Shown one piece after another: positions 26,366-35,670 of a stretch of DNA of 64,000 bases. The notes under the pieces were generated by a model that made no database searches, was not told the origin of the DNA, and saw only the letters and a program-made list of their open reading frames with translations. Within the stretch, counting starts at the first letter, position 1. Each line of letters opens with the position of its first letter. Source of the stretch: Thiopontia sp013349825 (GTDB lineage Bacteria; Pseudomonadota; Gammaproteobacteria; GCF-002020875); contig CAXCCG010000002.1 in NCBI GenBank assembly GCA_963981015.1, positions 1 to 64,000 on the forward strand, in the 5' to 3' direction. Both the position numbers and the translations under genes were made by a program.

Positions 26366-27016
26366 CTACTCTTCTAATGGGTATTGATTAATAACAGATG
26401 CGCGAATTGTATCAGGCAATAGAAAGCGTGGGTCCTCACCTTGTGCAACCATTTCCCGAATCACCGTTGCAGAGATCTCCAACTGCGTCACCGGCAGTAG
26501 CAAAATTCTCCCCCCTTGCTGCTGCGGTAGCTGGTAGAGATCCGTTACCTGATTACTTTCTCGTGCAGCCAACAACTCTGCAACACGCCCCTGTTGCGGC
26601 CTCTCAAAACCGGGACGGTGAGTGACTACAATATGGGCAAGACTCAGCAGTTCATCCCAGCGGTGCCAACTCTCAACCTGCAGAAAGGCATCCATCCCCA
26701 AAATCAGACAGAGTGGGCGCTGTGAAAATGATGTAACCAGTGACTCTAGTGTCACCACCATCCAGGAGGGAGTGTCACGCTCCACCTCGCGCAGATCAAC
26801 CACAAACTGCGGCACCTCTGCAGCCACCTGCTGCAGCCACTCTACACGCTGCTCCAAAGAGGCCAACGGTTGTGATCGATGTACTGGAATCTTACTGGGG
26901 ATCAGCCGCACATGATCCATCCCCAACTGTTCACACACCTCCAGTGCAGGACGCAGATGTCCGAAGTGGACCGGATCAAAGGTGCCGCCCAGAATTCCAA
27001 TGGGTCGCATCGCCAC
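26366..27016 (-). CDS. nadD: Nicotinate-nucleotide adenylyltransferase NadD
   Basis: A 216-residue enzyme that adenylates nicotinate mononucleotide in NAD biosynthesis. The nucleotidyltransferase motif GGTFDPVHFGHLRPA is at about residues 10-24, and the C-terminal ISATVIREMVAQG corresponds to the ISSTxIR motif. Either a GTG at 27016 or the ATG at 27010 could be the start; the ATG gives MRPIGILGG. A half copy of the family A repeat lies between it and proA. Confidence 0.96.
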   Translation of the reverse strand: MAMRPIGILGGTFDPVHFGHLRPALEVCEQLGMDHVRLIPSKIPVHRSQPLASLEQRVEWLQQVAAEVPQFVVDLREVERDTPSWMVVTLESLVTSFSQRPLCLILGMDAFLQVESWHRWDELLSLAHIVVTHRPGFERPQQGRVAELLAARESNQVTDLYQLPQQQGGRILLLPVTQLEISATVIREMVAQGEDPRFLLPDTIRASVINQYPLEE

Positions 27017-27060
27017 TCAGCACCCTATGGCATGAGAATAGACGAAATAACCATTCGACA

Positions 27061-27118
27061 AAATTTGTCTCAAATCAGCTTTCCCTCGCTACGACTTCTA
27101 TTCCCGGACAAGCTCCTA
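27061..27118. repeat. Family A element, single right arm
   Basis: These 58 bases match the right arm of the full element at 8523-8580 at about 52 positions. The end GGACAAGCTCCTA overlaps the proA stop codon (CTA at 27116-27118, TAG on the coding strand). The opposite arm is missing; only a short palindrome (GACAAAATTTGTC at about 27057-27069) stands at the inner end. Confidence 0.75.
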
Positions 27119-28369
27119 ACGGATATGACCATCTCCCAGTACGATGAATTTCTGCGAGGTGAGTCCCTCCAGCCCTACAGGACCACGTACATGAATCTTG
27201 TCGGTACTGATACCTATCTCCGCGCCCAGCCCATACTCAAAACCATCGGCAAAGCGGGTGGAGGCATTGACCATTACAGAGCTGGAGTCTACTTCCGCCA
27301 TAAAGCGTCGCGCACGTGCATAACTCTCGGTGACGATTGATTCTGTGTGACCTGAACTGTGCTGGTGGATATGGTCCATCGCAGCGTCGATATCTGTCAC
27401 CACACGAATGGAGAGTACCGGAGCCAGATACTCTTCATCCCAGTCTGCCTCGGTTGCTACAACCACGTCCGCAAGGATCTTTTGTGTCTGTTCACAGCCA
27501 CGTAGCTCTACCCCCTCACTTTGGTACTGCGCTGCCAGTGGAGGCAGCACCTCTGCAGCAATACCCTCTGCTACCAACAGTGTCTCCATCGCATTGCAGA
27601 CCCCGTAACGGTGGGTTTTTGCATTAAAGGCGATATCAATCGCCTTCTGCTGATTCGCCTGATCATCAATATAGACATGACAGATCCCGTTCAGGTGTTT
27701 AATCACCGGAATACGGGCACTCTCGGAAATACGTTCAATCAACCCCTTACCACCGCGCGGGATAATCACGTCAACATAGCGACTCATGGTAATCAACTCA
27801 CCGACGGCTTCACGATCTGCCGTCTCCACCACCTGCACCGCATCAGAGGGAAGCCCCGCCTCTGTCAACCCCTGATGGATCAGTTTGGCAATCGCCTGAT
27901 TGGAGTTGAATGCCTCGGAACCACCACGAAGGATTGCCGCGTTACCCGATTTGAGACAGAGTGCTGCCGCATCTGCAGTCACATTGGGGCGCGATTCGTA
28001 GATGATACCGATGACCCCGAGAGGAACCCGCATTTTACCGACCTGAATACCGGAAGGACGATAGTTGAGACCAGAGATCTCACCCACAGGGTCCGGCAGC
28101 GTCGCAATCTGACGCAACCCTTCAGCCATGCCACTGACCCGCTCCTCATTTAACGCCAGACGATCTAGCAGTGCAGCATCGAGTCCATTTGCTTTACCGG
28201 CATCCAGATCTTTCTGGTTCTCTGCCAACAGCGCACTCATTGACTGCTCCAACAGAGCTGCGGTGATCTCCAGTGCACGATTTTTATCTGTAGTCTCTGC
28301 ACGAGCCATTGCACGACTCGCACTGCGGGCCTGCTCACCCACCTGTTGCATATACTGTTTGATGTCCAT
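27116..28369 (-). CDS. proA: Gamma-glutamyl phosphate reductase ProA
   Basis: A 417-residue NADPH-dependent reductase that makes glutamate semialdehyde in proline synthesis. The catalytic cysteine is in YGVCNAMETLLV, and other family blocks are GVIGIIYESRPNVTADAAALCLKSGNA and VNASTRFADGFEYGLGAEIGIS (each a known ProA signature). E. coli ProA has 417 residues. AGAGAAG precedes the ATG. The proB kinase gene is not in the window. The stop codon is formed at the junction with a repeat arm. Confidence 0.97.
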   Translation of the reverse strand: MDIKQYMQQVGEQARSASRAMARAETTDKNRALEITAALLEQSMSALLAENQKDLDAGKANGLDAALLDRLALNEERVSGMAEGLRQIATLPDPVGEISGLNYRPSGIQVGKMRVPLGVIGIIYESRPNVTADAAALCLKSGNAAILRGGSEAFNSNQAIAKLIHQGLTEAGLPSDAVQVVETADREAVGELITMSRYVDVIIPRGGKGLIERISESARIPVIKHLNGICHVYIDDQANQQKAIDIAFNAKTHRYGVCNAMETLLVAEGIAAEVLPPLAAQYQSEGVELRGCEQTQKILADVVVATEADWDEEYLAPVLSIRVVTDIDAAMDHIHQHSSGHTESIVTESYARARRFMAEVDSSSVMVNASTRFADGFEYGLGAEIGISTDKIHVRGPVGLEGLTSQKFIVLGDGHIR

Positions 28370-28447
28370 CTTCTCTAAACCTACTCAGGGTAATTGTTCA
28401 TTTGGCTCTGGTCAAAGCTGCGCCCAGACCCCACTTGTTACGATACT

Positions 28448-29494
28448 CTATAGCTTAGCATGGATAGGGAGTGAGGTTGGATTGGAGAGGTTAGAGGTCG
28501 CCTTCAGAACCAGATCTTCCAAACCACTCCAGGGGTCACCTTCCCCCATCCCTTTACCGGCACGATCTATTTCACCCGCTCGGCGTATCAACTGGTAAAT
28601 CTGTTGCTGTTTAAGTCGATTCAGGCCGGAGGTGAAGAGGGGCAACCTCCGCTTCCAGAGAGGCTGAGGGATATAGTCCAGCGGCTTGTGTGCTGCCAGA
28701 CGTTGCAGGTTGCCTATAGCCGCCAGTTCACGCAGGTCTCTGACGATGGCCCAGAGTATAATCTGGATGGCGACGCCTTCCTCCTTCAGACCATAAAGAA
28801 TATGTAGTGCGCGCGCACGCTCACCACCAAGGATGGCATCCGCCAGTTGAAAGGGATCATAACGTGCGCTATCGGCTACAAGGTTCATCACCATGGTCTC
28901 ATCGACCTGATCTCCCTTGTTGGTGAGAAGAGAGAGTTTTTCAATCTCCTGTACCGCTGCCAGTAGATTGCCCTCGATCCGCTCTGCCACCAGTGCCGCC
29001 GCACCGGGAGTAGCGTTAATACCAGCTACCCGCATCCGTTGCATAATCCAGTTGGGGATTTGACGCAACTCCATAGGCCAGATCTGTACCGTTACCCCAG
29101 CCTTTTCAATCGCTTTGAACCATTTGGCTCGCTGTGAGGCTCCATCCAGTTTTCCGCTACGGATAACCAATATCTTGTCATCCGGTGGAGAGTGACTCCA
29201 CTCTGTGAGCATAGCCCCCCCCTCTTTGCCCGGTTTGCCGGTGGGGAGCCTGAGATCGATAATCTTCTTTTCTGCAAACAGAGAGAGTGCCGCCCCCTCT
29301 TGCTGCAGGTCCGACCAGTGGAACCCCGCGCCTACGGAGTAGAGAGCACGCTCTTCAAAGCCGGTCTGTCGTGCGGCCTGCAGTATTTGGTCGGCAGCCT
29401 CTTGCAGCAACAGTGGCTCATCACTACTGATCAGATAAATTGGAGCCAACGCCCGCTTGAGATGGTTCGCCAGTTGATCTGGACGAAGCTTCAT
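28448..29494 (-). CDS. holA: DNA polymerase III delta subunit HolA
   Basis: A 348-residue clamp-loader subunit (E. coli 343) that opens the beta clamp. The N-terminal PIYLISSDEPLLLQEAADQIL is the usual delta start, followed by the DNA_pol3_delta AAA+-like region and a helical C-terminal domain (FQLADAILGGERARALHIL). It follows lptE by 14 bases, as in E. coli. The next gene is proA, after a 78-base spacer with no evident feature. Confidence 0.95.
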   Translation of the reverse strand: MKLRPDQLANHLKRALAPIYLISSDEPLLLQEAADQILQAARQTGFEERALYSVGAGFHWSDLQQEGAALSLFAEKKIIDLRLPTGKPGKEGGAMLTEWSHSPPDDKILVIRSGKLDGASQRAKWFKAIEKAGVTVQIWPMELRQIPNWIMQRMRVAGINATPGAAALVAERIEGNLLAAVQEIEKLSLLTNKGDQVDETMVMNLVADSARYDPFQLADAILGGERARALHILYGLKEEGVAIQIILWAIVRDLRELAAIGNLQRLAAHKPLDYIPQPLWKRRLPLFTSGLNRLKQQQIYQLIRRAGEIDRAGKGMGEGDPWSGLEDLVLKATSNLSNPTSLPIHAKL

Positions 29495-29508
29495 GAGTCG
29501 AAGGCTCT

Positions 29509-30003
29509 CTATTTCTGACGCAAACTACGCATCAGGTCTCGTGTCACTTCACGCACCATTCGCTGACGCAGGTGCTTCTCTTCCTGACTCTTGCCCAGCA
29601 GTTGGTTGGCGCTATACTGATAATTTTCACGCTGCTTCAAGGTACCTTCACGCAATACGGTACCCTGCTTGTTACTCAGTTCCCAGTCCAACTGATAGCT
29701 CAACTGATATTCGCTTACTTTTCCATCACTACCGACAGTTGCCACCTGACGAGAAAAGGACTCATTACTGAGCAACAGTATTGCTGAAGCCTCTTTCTCT
29801 GATCGTGCAGTATCTCCATTACTGTTACGAATGGCGTTTCCAACTGAATGGGTCAAGCCACTGGATACCCCCTGCCCCGCAATCCATGTAGAGGACATCT
29901 CATTCAGCAGTGAGACTTCACCACGCAGATGGAAGCCGCACCCTTGCAACAGCGTGAGGGCCAGAAGAAGAGGAGGCAATAAAACTGTTCTAATTGATTT
30001 CAT
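29509..30003 (-). CDS. lptE: LPS-assembly lipoprotein LptE
   Basis: A 164-residue outer-membrane lipoprotein that plugs LptD and helps insert lipopolysaccharide. It has a lipoprotein signal (VLLPPLLLALTLLQGC) followed at once by GFHLRG, the LptE hallmark. I chose the ATG at 30003 (MKSIRTVLL), with AGGT upstream. A start at 30018 would add five residues. Order leuS-lptE-holA is the conserved one. Confidence 0.93.
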   Translation of the reverse strand: MKSIRTVLLPPLLLALTLLQGCGFHLRGEVSLLNEMSSTWIAGQGVSSGLTHSVGNAIRNSNGDTARSEKEASAILLLSNESFSRQVATVGSDGKVSEYQLSYQLDWELSNKQGTVLREGTLKQRENYQYSANQLLGKSQEEKHLRQRMVREVTRDLMRSLRQK

Positions 30004-30078
30004 AAAGGTACCTGTCATGGTTTAGGTGCGCCCATTAAAATGCGCCTCTTTAAATACATTTTGCGTATGTTTTGACAT

Positions 30079-32529
30079 CTACTTTACCACAAGATTTACC
30101 AGCTTCCCCGGCACCACAATCACCTTCATCACCTGCTTGCCATCGATAAAGCGCTGTACATTCTCATCGGCCAGGGCTTGCGCCTCAATCGCATCTTTAG
30201 AGGCATTGAGTGCAACTTCCAGCTTGGCACGCAGTTTACCATTGACCTGCACCACCATCTGTAAACTCTCTTTAACCAGAGCACTCTCATCAAAGGTTGG
30301 CCACATCACTTCAACCACCGCACCCTTGTGTCCGAGTAGGCTCCAGAGCTGGTGAGAAAGGTGAGGTACCATCGGCGAAAGCATCAGCGTCATCGCCTCC
30401 AGCGCTTCCTGCATCACAGCACGCCCCTGTCCGGAGTTATCTTCAAATTTTGACAGCTGGTTGGTCAACTCCATAACGGCTGCAATTGCGGTGTTGAAGG
30501 TCATGCGCCGCCCGATATCATCTCCGACTTTGTGGATGGTCTGATGGAGCGCACGGCGGATCTCTTTCTGCTCATCGTTGAGCCCATCACTACTCCGGGT
30601 TGCCTCTGTCAGACCGCCATTGACATGGCTGTAGGCCAGTCGCCACACCCGCTTGAGAAATCGGTAGGCACCCTCTACACCAGAATCGGACCACTCCAGT
30701 GACTGCTCGGGTGGTGCTGCAAACATAATAAAGAGACGCACGGTATCGGCACCGTAGCGGTCAATCAACTGTTGTGGGTCAACCGTATTACCTTTGGATT
30801 TGGACATTTTTGCCCCATCCTTCAGCACCATTCCCTGTGTCAGCAGATTGATAAAGGGCTCATCAGAGTGGACCAGCCCTTCATCCCGCATCAGTTTGTG
30901 GTAGAAGCGGGCATAAAGCAGATGGAGGATGGCATGCTCTACACCACCCACATACTGGTCCACGGGTGCCCAATAATCGACCCGGCTATCCAACATCTGT
31001 TTCTCCTGATCACGACTGGTATACCGTGCGTAGTACCAGGAGGACTCCATAAAGGTATCAAAGGTGTCAGTCTCGCGCTCTGCGGCCCCCCCACATTTGG
31101 GGCAGCTGGTTTGATAGAACGCCGGCATCTTTTTGATGGGGGAACCAACACCATCAAAATCGACCTCTTCCGGCAATACCACCGGAAGCTGATCTTCCGG
31201 TACGGGGAGTGCACCACAACTGGGGCAGTTAATAACAGGGATCGGACACCCCCAATAACGCTGCCGCGAAACTCCCCAATCACGCAGTCGATAATTGATT
31301 TTACGCTCTCCTCTGCCCTCACCCTCCAGATAGTCGGCAATTGCACGAAATGCCCCATTGAAATCAAGTCCATTAAATTGAGATGAATTATAGAGCAGCC
31401 CTTTTTCAGTATAGGCCGCTTCACTCACATCCGCACTTTCAGCACCGACCGGACAAATTACCGGTTTAATTGCAATACTATATCGGGTAGCAAACTCCCA
31501 ATCACGCTGATCATGTGCAGGTACTGCCATCACGGCACCAGTGCCATACCCCATCAGCACAAAATTGGCGACCCAGACAGGTACGGCATCACCAGTAACC
31601 GGATGAGTCACGGTGGTGCCGAGTGCCATCCCCTTCTTCTCCATGGTCTCCATGGCCGCCTCGGAGGTCTCCATCTTGGAACACTCTGTAAGAAACGCCT
31701 GCAGCGCTGGATTCTGCTTTGCCGCCTCAACAGCCAGTGGATGCTCAGCGGCCACAGCCACATAGGTAACCCCCATCAGGGTATCAGGACGCGTGGTAAA
31801 TACGGTTAATGGCTCACCATCACGACCAAACTGCAGTTCAAGCCCTTCCGAACGACCAATCCAGTTGGCCTGCATGGTGCGTACCGCTTCAGGCCACCCC
31901 TTCAGTTGATCCAACCCCTCCAGTAGCTCATCGGCATAGTCGGTAATCTTCATAAACCACTGTGGAATCTCACGCCGCTCAACCACGGCCCCGGAGCGCC
32001 AACCACGCCCATCGACCACCTGCTCATTGGCCAGCACGGTCTGGTCAACCGGGTCCCAGTTGACCACCGCATTCTTTTTGTAGACCAACCCCTTCTCCAG
32101 CAGACGGGTAAACATCCACTGCTCCCAGCGATAGTATTCGGGGCGACAGGTGGCAATCTCACGCGACCAGTCGTAACCATAACCGAGACGCTGCAATTGC
32201 CCGCGCATTTCGTCCATATTCTGGTAGGTCCATTGTGCCGGTGGCACCTTGTTCTTGATCGCCGCATTCTCTGCCGGCAGACCGAACGCATCCCAGCCCA
32301 TTGGTTGCAGCACGCTTTTTCCCTGCATACGCTGGAAGCGGGAGATCACATCCCCGATCGTATAGTTACGTACATGCCCCATATGCAACTTGCCACTGGG
32401 ATAGGGAAACATTGAGAGACAGTAGAACTTCTCTTTATCGGGGTCTTCTCTGGCCAAAAAGGTCTCATTTTCAGTCCAGAACTGCTGTGCCTGTTGCTCT
32501 ATTTCCTGCGGGTGATACTGCTCTTCCAT
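30079..32529 (-). CDS. leuS: Leucyl-tRNA synthetase LeuS
   Basis: An 816-residue class Ia synthetase. The HIGH-type motif is YPSGKLHMGHVRNY (about residues 39-52), and KMSKS is in GAKMSKSKGNTVDPQQ. The editing domain includes TTRPDTLMGVTYVAVA. Zinc-like CPSCG and CPKCG motifs lie near residues 430-475. GAGAGATTC precedes the ATG. It is slightly shorter than E. coli LeuS (860). It is divergent from the YbeL-like gene, as in E. coli. Confidence 0.98.
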   Translation of the reverse strand: MEEQYHPQEIEQQAQQFWTENETFLAREDPDKEKFYCLSMFPYPSGKLHMGHVRNYTIGDVISRFQRMQGKSVLQPMGWDAFGLPAENAAIKNKVPPAQWTYQNMDEMRGQLQRLGYGYDWSREIATCRPEYYRWEQWMFTRLLEKGLVYKKNAVVNWDPVDQTVLANEQVVDGRGWRSGAVVERREIPQWFMKITDYADELLEGLDQLKGWPEAVRTMQANWIGRSEGLELQFGRDGEPLTVFTTRPDTLMGVTYVAVAAEHPLAVEAAKQNPALQAFLTECSKMETSEAAMETMEKKGMALGTTVTHPVTGDAVPVWVANFVLMGYGTGAVMAVPAHDQRDWEFATRYSIAIKPVICPVGAESADVSEAAYTEKGLLYNSSQFNGLDFNGAFRAIADYLEGEGRGERKINYRLRDWGVSRQRYWGCPIPVINCPSCGALPVPEDQLPVVLPEEVDFDGVGSPIKKMPAFYQTSCPKCGGAAERETDTFDTFMESSWYYARYTSRDQEKQMLDSRVDYWAPVDQYVGGVEHAILHLLYARFYHKLMRDEGLVHSDEPFINLLTQGMVLKDGAKMSKSKGNTVDPQQLIDRYGADTVRLFIMFAAPPEQSLEWSDSGVEGAYRFLKRVWRLAYSHVNGGLTEATRSSDGLNDEQKEIRRALHQTIHKVGDDIGRRMTFNTAIAAVMELTNQLSKFEDNSGQGRAVMQEALEAMTLMLSPMVPHLSHQLWSLLGHKGAVVEVMWPTFDESALVKESLQMVVQVNGKLRAKLEVALNASKDAIEAQALADENVQRFIDGKQVMKVIVVPGKLVNLVVK

Positions 32530-32560
32530 GAATCTCTCGCTGTTTTATCGCTCTATGAAA

Positions 32561-32580
32561 TAAGGGGAACTCTGAACAGA
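32561..32580 (+). repeat. TAAGGGGAACTCTGA motif copy (family B end, weak)
   Basis: TAAGGGGAACTCTGAACAG in the 154-base leuS/YbeL-like divergent spacer resembles the family B ends but is the most divergent copy. The rest of the spacer shows no clear promoter pair. Confidence 0.25.
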
Positions 32581-32683
32581 TGCCCTGACAAAGTTGTAAA
32601 AGGGGAAAGTTTACCGCAAGGCACCTACCGTTTCGAAGAAATAGTGATACGATTAGAATATAGATGATTTTTAGGAGTTCACC

Positions 32684-33184
32684 ATGTCCAATGAAAAAGA
32701 GTCCACACTGATCCGCCTCTATCACACTCTTCGTGATCAGCTACAGGAGATCGCAGAGGAGGGGAGAGAGCAACTACCTTCACTTCAGGAACTGATTGCA
32801 GAGACTCGAGAGAAGAGTGCCGAACTGAGTGAGCTGACCCGGGAAGAGGTGGATGAGGTGAGTCGCTACCTACACCGAGATCTGGAGGCTACAGGGAACT
32901 ATCTGGCAGAGACTGGTGAGGATCTGGGGCGCTGGTTTCACATGGAGGAGGCGCTGGTTGAAGATCGTCTGAAAGAACTATTTACTCAACTGGCTGACCC
33001 AACACGAATCGCACTGGAACGGCTTGATGCGGACGCGCGTGCCTCACAGAATTATCTTAGCGGTGAGGTGATTGGTATGGGACAACTCAAATGTAGTGCG
33101 TGTGAACACACCCTGCAGTTTAATCAGACCTCTATCATCCCCAGATGTCCTGAGTGTAACGGGACTCTTTTTAAGCTCTCCTGA
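32684..33184 (+). CDS. Zinc-ribbon protein, YbeL/DUF1451 family
   Basis: A 166-residue protein with a long charged helical N-terminal part (coiled-coil-like, residues 1-125) and a C-terminal zinc ribbon of two CxxC pairs (CSACEH and CPECNG). The arrangement and the divergent position next to leuS match E. coli ybeL. The molecular role of YbeL is unknown. AGGAG precedes the ATG at a good distance. Confidence 0.85.
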   Translation: MSNEKESTLIRLYHTLRDQLQEIAEEGREQLPSLQELIAETREKSAELSELTREEVDEVSRYLHRDLEATGNYLAETGEDLGRWFHMEEALVEDRLKELFTQLADPTRIALERLDADARASQNYLSGEVIGMGQLKCSACEHTLQFNQTSIIPRCPECNGTLFKLS

Positions 33185-33210
33185 ACCGAGACCAGGTTTC
33201 CAGAAAGCAG

Positions 33211-33235
33211 AAGTCGTAGTGAGGACAAGCTCCTA
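33211..33235. repeat. Probable degenerate family A repeat end
   Basis: GAAGTCGTAGTGAGG followed by ACAAGCTCCTA combines an internal piece of the family A arm (as reverse complement) with its exact outer end. As at 27118, the final CTA is the stop codon (TAG on the minus strand) of the adjacent gene, here the histidine kinase. Confidence 0.4.
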
Positions 33236-33847
33236 TGGAATCCACAGCAGTAGCTGTGCGCCACCCAACTGCTCACTGGGCTGTAATTGAATCGAGCCGG
33301 TTTGACCTCTTCTGCGATGTGCCTTGGCAATCTCCTCCCCGAGTCGAAGCCCGACTCCAACCCCTTTCATCTCACTGAGATCAACCTGCTTACTACCCAG
33401 CCCTTTTCCATTATCGTCGATAGAGAAGCAGATGCACCGGTCCTGCTCTTCGGCTCCAAGTACAATTCGGCTCGCCCCGGCATGAATCGCATTGAGTATC
33501 CCGTGCGCCAACACACTGACGATGAGTGGTCTGTCATAAAACCCCATTGCTGCTGCAGAACAGTCTATTTCAAGCTCGATTCCCGATGCCTTTAACAGCA
33601 CCTCTTCTCGACCTGCTGCCTCTTGCAGTGCATCAGACAACGGAAGGTCATAGCGATCAACCCGCAGCTCCTGCTGCTCCAGCCGAAAAAGGGTGAGCAG
33701 TGCAATCAGGTCATCATGGATCTGCCGGCTACTCTGCTGCATCTCCAGCTTCTTTTCATCTTGACTAGAGTCTATTTGCTGCATCAAGACCCCTAACCGA
33801 TTTTTCAGGTCATGCAGGTGATTCGCAACCAGTTCAGACCACTGCAT
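33233..33847 (-). CDS. Small soluble histidine-kinase-like protein
   Basis: A 204-residue protein with only the kinase core. An H-box-like segment is HLHDLKNRLGVL near residues 9-20 (candidate phospho-His 12). The N-box region is HGILNAIHAGASRI near 122, the G1 box is IDDNGKGLG near 151, and GVGVGLRLGEEIAKAHRR follows. There is no sensor or membrane segment, so its signal must come from partners. It starts two bases after the REC-TPR gene stop, so the two very likely form a pair. Autophosphorylation is inferred. The target of the pair is unknown. Confidence 0.75.
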   Translation of the reverse strand: MQWSELVANHLHDLKNRLGVLMQQIDSSQDEKKLEMQQSSRQIHDDLIALLTLFRLEQQELRVDRYDLPLSDALQEAAGREEVLLKASGIELEIDCSAAAMGFYDRPLIVSVLAHGILNAIHAGASRIVLGAEEQDRCICFSIDDNGKGLGSKQVDLSEMKGVGVGLRLGEEIAKAHRRRGQTGSIQLQPSEQLGGAQLLLWIP

Positions 33848-33849
33848 AA

Positions 33850-35559
33850 TCAGCTTTTTGGCAATTTATGTACAAACTGCTCAAACAGGTCTTGTAGTTT
33901 TTCGTATCTCCGGTCCTGATTCTCTGGAGGAATCCTGCTCAGACAATCATCAACCATGCCAATTCGTTCCTCTGTTACCCCCTGCTTCACAATCAACCCC
34001 ATAATCGCCTGTGCTGCATTGAGGTTGACCACACGATTCCCTGGCAAGCGATCTGCTGCCTTATAGAGAATTTCAACCGCCTCCCCTAAATTTCCATTTT
34101 TGTAGTAACCGACCCCTTCGCTATTCAGTTTCAACACCTCTTTACGCGCAGAGTTGATCTCATCCCGCTCCTCTCCCTCGATTCCAATCTGTTCAGCCAG
34201 ATCAAAAATCTCCTCATGCACTTGGGTGTCATCATGGTTGGTCTGGATCACTTGACTCAGGATCTCCTTGACCATATTTTTATTACTTTCACGCCGTTTT
34301 TCACTCTTCTGCTTGGCCACCTTGGCGCTCAACCCCTCCAACCCTTCTGAGCGAAAATCCAACCCCTGGCTATTTTCAGTAATTTGAGTGGCTAACTTCA
34401 GTGCTGTTTGGGTATCAATGGAACCCGTTCGCTTTTTGAAACTTTCACTGGCCCGCTGCAATGACTTATCTGCCTCACGGGTATTTCCCATATGACCATA
34501 GGTTTGATTCTCCTGCAATGCCGTCTCAATTTGAGCACCTGGGTCACCGGCAAAATTTTGTCGAGCTTTCCCCAGATTTTTCAGTGCCTTATTGGGTTCA
34601 CCACACTCCAACAATACCGCAGAATATCCAGTGTAGTCGGAGACTTCACGAAACAGTGAGTAGGTTCCCAGGCGCACCGTCTTCTCATACGCACTGGTTG
34701 CCACCTCCAGATCGTTATTGGATTCCGCAACGGTTGCCAACAGTTTTTGTCTACGCAGCACTTTAGGGGACTGCCCGACCGCATCTTCAAGAATTTTCTG
34801 TGCCTGAGCCCCTTCACCCATCTTCACCAGTGCTTTGGCCATCCAGTCACGTGCCACATTGTAGGCATCATTCGCCTCCAGTACCTGCTTAAAATAACTC
34901 ACCGACTCTTCATACTGCCCCTGTTGAAAGAGCACCCTCCCTCGCCCCAGCAAAGCCCAGAGCAGTTCACGATCCTTCAGGACATCATCATAGATTCCTA
35001 GCGCATGGTCAAAGTTTCTGGTTTTTTCCAGAATTTCCGCCTTGATTCGCAGCAACTCCATGGGGGTTTCGGTACGTTTTGCAATTAATTGATTCAGGCA
35101 ACTGAGTGCACGCTTGGTACTCTTCATCTCCAAAGCACGATCCACCTGAACCAGCCCCTCTTTCTCTGCCGCGAGGCGAAACAGTCGATCTGCCAAAACG
35201 GTACGGGAAAAAGGCTTGGTCAGATAATCATCCGGTCGATTCTCAACTACACTTAACACCATGGTACGTGCCGTTTCAGCGGTGATCATGATAAAAATCG
35301 TGGAGTACCCCAGGATTTGTCGTGTACGACTCTCTTCCAGAACCTGCTGCCCATCTTTACCCTCTCCAAGATGAAAATCACAGAGCACCACATCATAACG
35401 CTTACTTTCCAATAACGTTAGCGCATCTTTACCATTGGATGCGGTATCAATCTGATGACCGGGCACCCCCCCTTCGCTGATCATCGCAACCAGAGAGGTG
35501 CGATAGTTACCAAAGTCGTCGACAACCAGAAAGTGAAAATCTTTTAGAGAATAGTCCAT
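33850..35559 (-). CDS. Response regulator with TPR-like repeat output region
   Basis: A 569-residue protein. The receiver domain (about residues 8-130) has the acidic pair VVDD, the phospho-acceptor Asp in VLCDFHLGEG, the Thr in MITAET and the Lys in YLTKPFS. The rest is helical with TPR-like units (GIYDDVLKDRELLWALLGRGRVL and YEESVSYFKQVLEANDAYNVAR are clear). No DNA-binding or enzymatic output domain is seen, so it probably acts by protein contact. It lies 111 bases after ftsA, in the place where ftsZ normally stands, and is followed at once by the kinase gene. A link with division is inference from position only. Confidence 0.85.
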   Translation of the reverse strand: MDYSLKDFHFLVVDDFGNYRTSLVAMISEGGVPGHQIDTASNGKDALTLLESKRYDVVLCDFHLGEGKDGQQVLEESRTRQILGYSTIFIMITAETARTMVLSVVENRPDDYLTKPFSRTVLADRLFRLAAEKEGLVQVDRALEMKSTKRALSCLNQLIAKRTETPMELLRIKAEILEKTRNFDHALGIYDDVLKDRELLWALLGRGRVLFQQGQYEESVSYFKQVLEANDAYNVARDWMAKALVKMGEGAQAQKILEDAVGQSPKVLRRQKLLATVAESNNDLEVATSAYEKTVRLGTYSLFREVSDYTGYSAVLLECGEPNKALKNLGKARQNFAGDPGAQIETALQENQTYGHMGNTREADKSLQRASESFKKRTGSIDTQTALKLATQITENSQGLDFRSEGLEGLSAKVAKQKSEKRRESNKNMVKEILSQVIQTNHDDTQVHEEIFDLAEQIGIEGEERDEINSARKEVLKLNSEGVGYYKNGNLGEAVEILYKAADRLPGNRVVNLNAAQAIMGLIVKQGVTEERIGMVDDCLSRIPPENQDRRYEKLQDLFEQFVHKLPKS

Positions 35560-35627
35560 TTCATACCCGTTACTTATGATCCCATCTCTCTATATTATCC
35601 CCCGGAGCCACACCTTATGTTAATTTA

Positions 35628-35657
35628 GAGGCTTGTCTAAGGTACCCCTGAACAAGT
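35628..35657. repeat. Imperfect palindrome with family B motif between ftsA and the response regulator
   Basis: GGCTTGTCTAAGGTACCCCT followed by GAACAAGTC is an imperfect palindrome (CTTGT/ACAAG arms, GGTACC centre) and carries the TAAGGnACCCCTGA motif. It follows ftsA and could be a weak terminator, an operator, or a degenerate repeat end. Confidence 0.4.
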
Positions 35658-35670
35658 CATCTACGATATC

